Source: Deltaproteobacteria bacterium (GTDB taxonomy: Bacteria; Myxococcota_A; UBA9160; SZUA-336). From it: a stretch of DNA of 8,674 nt. This document shows positions 5,828 to 8,674 of the stretch, piece by piece. The notes beneath the pieces were generated by a model. It saw only the letters and a program-made list of their open reading frames with translations, was not told the origin of the DNA and did no database searches. The stretch covers positions 1-8,674 of the forward strand of contig DAOVBF010000033.1 in NCBI GenBank assembly GCA_030673955.1. The letters run 5' to 3'. The stretch's first letter is position 1, and every line of letters begins with the position of its first letter. Position numbers and translations under genes: made by a program.

Positions 5828-6570
5828 CGACCTTTTTCACCGATGTCGCGACGATTCTCCGGAGAGAGCTGCTGCGGTACCGACATGAGAGGGTTTATCT
5901 GCTGGGACAGATTCTGCTCCCGCTGCTCGCGGTCGTGTTCATCGGATTCCCGGGGGACAGGCTCGGTGAGAGCGTCGACTATGCGAGCTTTCTCGCCTCG
6001 GGGCTCTTGATGCTGATCATTACCTCGGGTGCGATCGGCGGTGGGTACACTCTCATCGAGGATGTGCAGCGGGGCTTTCTGCGGCCGATCCTGGTGGCTC
6101 CTGTCACCCGGACGAGCATCGTGGTCGGAAAGATCCTCGCCCGCCTGCTGCTATCCATCTTTATTGTGTCTGTCATGGTATTGATTCTCGCGCTCTTCAC
6201 GAATCTCAAGCTGGCCCATCCCCTCATGGCCCTCGGATCCCTCGCGGCGATGACCTTCGGCTTCGTGGGATTCGGGATCGTGCTGGCGACCTCCTTGCGC
6301 AGGGCGGAGTCCTTCCGCTCCGTGGCCGTCTTCGTCACGTTGCCCCTCTATTTTCTCTCCGGGATGTTCTTCCCCGTCCAGACGCTGCCCGGACCGATGA
6401 GATACGTCGCGCTGGTAAATCCGTTGACCTACGGGGTGGATCTATTTCGCTACGGCACGACCGACGTGAATGAAATCCCTCTCGTGGCCGATGGGCTGGT
6501 CCTGCTTGTATTCGCGGTTCTGATGACGGCCATCGCTGCGCGCGCCTTCGAGCGTCGGCTGGCGGGATAG
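5824..6570 (+). CDS. ABC-2 type transporter permease
   Basis: The membrane partner of the upstream ATPase, 248 residues. Six hydrophobic helices lie at about 24-41, 53-75, 101-125, 134-157, 165-183 and 222-241. Family marks are the coupling region IEDVQRGFLRPILVAPVTR (78-96), FLSGMFFPVQTLP (177-189) and LVNPLTYGVDLFR (197-209), as in DrrB/NodJ-type exporters. The start is ATG 5824, overlapping the ATPase stop; the same frame stays open upstream, but that stretch lies inside the ATPase gene and has no family match. The likely complex is two ATPases with two permeases in the cytoplasmic membrane, exporting an unknown substrate. Confidence 0.92.
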   Translation: MTTFFTDVATILRRELLRYRHERVYLLGQILLPLLAVVFIGFPGDRLGESVDYASFLASGLLMLIITSGAIGGGYTLIEDVQRGFLRPILVAPVTRTSIVVGKILARLLLSIFIVSVMVLILALFTNLKLAHPLMALGSLAAMTFGFVGFGIVLATSLRRAESFRSVAVFVTLPLYFLSGMFFPVQTLPGPMRYVALVNPLTYGVDLFRYGTTDVNEIPLVADGLVLLVFAVLMTAIAARAFERRLAG

Positions 6571-6577
6571 AGGGCAT

Positions 6578-7453
6578 TTGATCCTGGAGCTGCTCTCGAT
6601 CATTGCTCCGATCTTCGTGTGCGCGGCGCTGGGCTTCGCGTGGGCGCGCACGGGCAGGCCCTACGATCAGGCGCTCATCACGACGCTGATCATGGATATC
6701 GGTGCACCGTGTCTGGTCTTCTCGGAACTCGTCTCCTTGGAGGTGGAGCGCAGCGTCATCATCCAGATAGCCGGCGGAGCAATTGCGGCCATGCTCGGCT
6801 TCGCGGTGCTGGGAATGCTCGTGCTGCGCGCGGCTCGCCTGCCCGCCCACACCTTCCTGAGCCCCTTGATCTTCACCAACGCGGGAAACATGGGCTTGCC
6901 GTTATGCCTGTTTGCGTTCGGGCCGGAGGGTTTGGCGCTCGCCGTGTCTTTCTTCGCGACGATGGCCATTACGCACTACACGGCGGGGATCTGGATCTGG
7001 AGCGGCCGACTCTCGCTCGCCGAGCTCTTGCGAACGCCCCTGAGCTACGCCGCGGTCATGGCCGTGTGGGTCGTCGCTACGGGCTTCTCCGTCCCCGTCT
7101 GGATCCTGAACTCCACGGAGCTGCTGGGGGGGCTGACCATTCCCCTGATGCTGATGACGCTCGGTGTCTCGCTCAGCCAGATGAAGATCCGCCGGATGCC
7201 CCGGACACTTGCCCTCTCATCGCTGCGGCTCGGGATGGGTTTTGCGGTGGGGGTCGTCCTCAGTCGCTGGATCGGTCTGGAGGGGGTCGCCCGGGGTGTC
7301 TTCATACTCGAGTGCTCGATGCCCGCCGCCGTCTTCAACTACATCCTGGCGCAGCGCTACCAGCGCTCGCCGGAAGAGGTGGCGAGCGTCGTCGTGCTCT
7401 CCACCTCCATGGCCTTCGTCCTGCTGCCCTTCCTACTGGCGTGGATCCTCTGA
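6578..7453 (+). CDS. AEC-family (auxin efflux carrier-like) permease
   Basis: A ten-helix secondary transporter of the auxin efflux carrier/MdcF family; bacterial members carry organic acids such as malonate or malate, but many are uncharacterised. The product is 291 residues, slightly shorter than the usual 300-320. The first repeat contains the broken-helix motif FTNAGNMGLPL (99-109). The second contains IPLMLMTLGVSLS (188-200) and ECSMPAAVFNYILAQRY (245-261), followed by VVVLSTSMAFVLLPFLLA (271-288). The start is TTG 6578, with AGAGGG just upstream (6569-6574, three bases away); no ATG fits the family N-terminus. It begins seven bases after the permease stop, so it probably shares the transcript. 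Family sure; substrate and link to heme A unknown. Confidence 0.88.
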   Translation: MILELLSIIAPIFVCAALGFAWARTGRPYDQALITTLIMDIGAPCLVFSELVSLEVERSVIIQIAGGAIAAMLGFAVLGMLVLRAARLPAHTFLSPLIFTNAGNMGLPLCLFAFGPEGLALAVSFFATMAITHYTAGIWIWSGRLSLAELLRTPLSYAAVMAVWVVATGFSVPVWILNSTELLGGLTIPLMLMTLGVSLSQMKIRRMPRTLALSSLRLGMGFAVGVVLSRWIGLEGVARGVFILECSMPAAVFNYILAQRYQRSPEEVASVVVLSTSMAFVLLPFLLAWIL

Positions 7454-7470
7454 GGCCGGCTTTGCCGGCC
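7454..7470. terminator. Possible shared terminator hairpin between convergent genes
   Basis: GGCCGGC (7454-7460), loop TTT, GCCGGCC (7464-7470): a perfect 7-bp stem immediately after the AEC permease stop and about 40 bases past the stop of the convergent dehydrogenase. No T-run follows on either strand, so it is not a canonical intrinsic terminator. Its position between converging genes suggests a bidirectional stop or mRNA 3'-end protection. Confidence 0.45.
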
Positions 7471-7509
7471 GCAAAGGTATCAGGCTGAGGGGACCCACCC
7501 GGGCTTGCG

Positions 7510-8674
7510 TCAGCTCAACTGCCCAGACGAGTACTCGAGGATATTTCGCGCGATGATGAGCCGCTGGATCTCGCCCGTGCCCTCATAGATGTCGGTGATG
7601 CGGGCGTCTCGGAACCATTTCTCGACGAGATAGTCGCGGGTGATGCCGAGGCTGCCGAGGATCCCGAGGCAACGGGTGGTGGCCGTACGCGCCACCTCGC
7701 CGCCCTTGGCCTTGGAAATCGAGGCCTCGAGGTTGTTGGGCTGACCCTCGCCGCTCATCCATGCCGCGTGAAGCACGCCGAGCATGGCGGCCTCGATATC
7801 GGCCTCGATCTCGATGAGTTCTTGCTGCACGGCCGAGCGGCTATGCTGGCCGCTACTCCAGTCGACCTCGACGCCTTCCTGGGCAAGAACGTCCCGGGTG
7901 AAGTCGAGCGCTGCTTGCGCCATGCCGAGGCCGAGTCCGGCCACCATGGGCCGGGTGTGGTTGAAGGTCTTCATGACACCGCGGAAGCCGCCCGCGCCCT
8001 TCTTGGGAATACTCTCGTTGAGGCCGAGGAGATGGTCTCTCGGGATGCGACAGTCCCTGAAGACCATCGCGGCGGTGTCATCCGCGCGAATGCCCAGCTT
8101 CTTCTCCTTGCCCGTCACGTCGAAGCCCGGGACTCCCTTGAGGACGATGAAGGACTTGATGCCCGCCCGCCCCGCGCTCTTGTCGATGGTGGCCCACACC
8201 ACCACGCCGTCGCCACGGCACCCGGTTGTTACGAAGATCTTCTCGCCGTTGAGGACCCACTCCTCGCCATCGAGCGCGGCGGTCATCTGCACCGCCTTCG
8301 AATCGGATCCGCAGCCGGGCTCGGTGATGGCCATGGCCAGCTTCAAGCCCTTCCAGCGCTCGATTTGCTCGGGCGTGCCGGCGGCGCTCAGCGCCGCATT
8401 TCCGAGCCCCCCACCGCCGATGCGTATGCGCACGCTGTAATCCCCCCAGGTCTGTCCGGCGCCGATCAAGAGGCTCAAGATGCCGAGGGGGGTGTCCTTC
8501 TCGGTGTGCTTCGCCATCAAGGCGTAGGGGCTCACGTAATCGGACGCCTCGGGTAGGGCATCAGGGGGGAACTCCTCTTCGTGCTCGTCGTAGTGGCGCG
8601 CGTACTGGCGACAGACGAGCGCCTGCTTGCGCACCTCGGCCAGGATCTCTTTGTCGTGCTCCGTCAGTTCGAAG
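7510..8674 (-). CDS. Acyl-CoA dehydrogenase, partial (N-terminus outside window)
   Basis: An FAD-dependent acyl-CoA dehydrogenase; 387 residues are visible and the frame is open to the right edge, beginning FELTEHDKEILAE. The true start therefore lies beyond 8674. Marks of the family: MAITEPGCGSDSKAVQMTA (central domain start), NGEKIFVTTG, LGIRADDTAAMVFRDCRIP, NHTRPMVAGLGLGMAQAA and, near the end, KWFRDARITDIYEGTGEIQR. The glutamate of YEGT (codon at 7584-7582) is the standard catalytic base. The stop is TGA at 7512-7510. The gene converges on the heme A cluster and is probably unrelated to it. It differs from the dehydrogenase at 1258-2424 in the position of the catalytic base, so the two are not recent duplicates. 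The substrate is unknown; fatty or branched acyl-CoA are the usual options. Confidence 0.93.
   Translation of the reverse strand, partial: FELTEHDKEILAEVRKQALVCRQYARHYDEHEEEFPPDALPEASDYVSPYALMAKHTEKDTPLGILSLLIGAGQTWGDYSVRIRIGGGGLGNAALSAAGTPEQIERWKGLKLAMAITEPGCGSDSKAVQMTAALDGEEWVLNGEKIFVTTGCRGDGVVVWATIDKSAGRAGIKSFIVLKGVPGFDVTGKEKKLGIRADDTAAMVFRDCRIPRDHLLGLNESIPKKGAGGFRGVMKTFNHTRPMVAGLGLGMAQAALDFTRDVLAQEGVEVDWSSGQHSRSAVQQELIEIEADIEAAMLGVLHAAWMSGEGQPNNLEASISKAKGGEVARTATTRCLGILGSLGITRDYLVEKWFRDARITDIYEGTGEIQRLIIARNILEYSSGQLS

Noticed and set aside
7768..8556. Plus-strand ORF of 262 codons
   Set aside because: Antisense shadow of the right-end acyl-CoA dehydrogenase, which carries full family motifs.
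1..8674. CRISPR array, tRNA/rRNA genes, insertion sequences, phage or toxin-antitoxin genes
   Set aside because: No regular spaced repeats, cloverleaf-like stretches, transposase motifs or paired small toxin/antitoxin ORFs were seen on either strand.

Overview
This is a GC-rich window (roughly two-thirds G+C by eye) from a Gram-negative-type bacterium that makes heme A and so probably respires aerobically with a heme-copper oxidase. The L33 protein is the cysteine-free type common in proteobacteria. Together with the acyl-CoA dehydrogenases and gene style, this suggests an uncultured proteobacterium or a lineage of the former Deltaproteobacteria/Myxococcota. That placement is inference and weak.

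Left part (1-939, minus strand): a zone of gene decay. It holds the start of a glucose-1-phosphate thymidylyltransferase gene (rmlA/rfbA) interrupted by an in-frame TAG at codon 51. Beside it is a CaiB/BaiF-family CoA-transferase remnant that appears to have lost two internal blocks and is frameshifted at an 11-G run. Divergent from this is rpmG (1021-1194, ribosomal protein L33), whose likely promoter lies in the 5' end of the CoA-transferase remnant. A complete acyl-CoA dehydrogenase follows (1258-2424), with its probable catalytic glutamate at the isovaleryl-CoA dehydrogenase position.

Centre (2662-7453, plus strand): a compact, probably co-transcribed cluster with stop/start overlaps. In order it encodes a stand-alone membrane protein matching only the transmembrane part of cytochrome c oxidase subunit II (no CuA domain), CtaA (heme A synthase), CtaB (heme O synthase), a possible 17-codon coupling ORF, a DrrA-type ABC ATPase, an ABC-2 permease and an AEC-family permease. 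CtaB and CtaA act in sequence (heme B to heme O to heme A). The ABC pair is probably translated with them, but its substrate cannot be read from sequence. A sigma70-like promoter is predicted about 180 bases upstream of the first gene.

Right end (7510-8674, minus strand): a second acyl-CoA dehydrogenase, convergent with the cluster and running off the window. It has the standard C-terminal catalytic glutamate. A perfect GC hairpin lies between the converging genes.

No tRNA, rRNA, CRISPR array, transposase or phage gene was seen. The most unusual points are the CuA-less subunit II-like protein heading a heme A operon, the tight linkage of ctaAB to an ABC exporter through a minimal ORF, and the unusually eroded pseudogenes at the left end.
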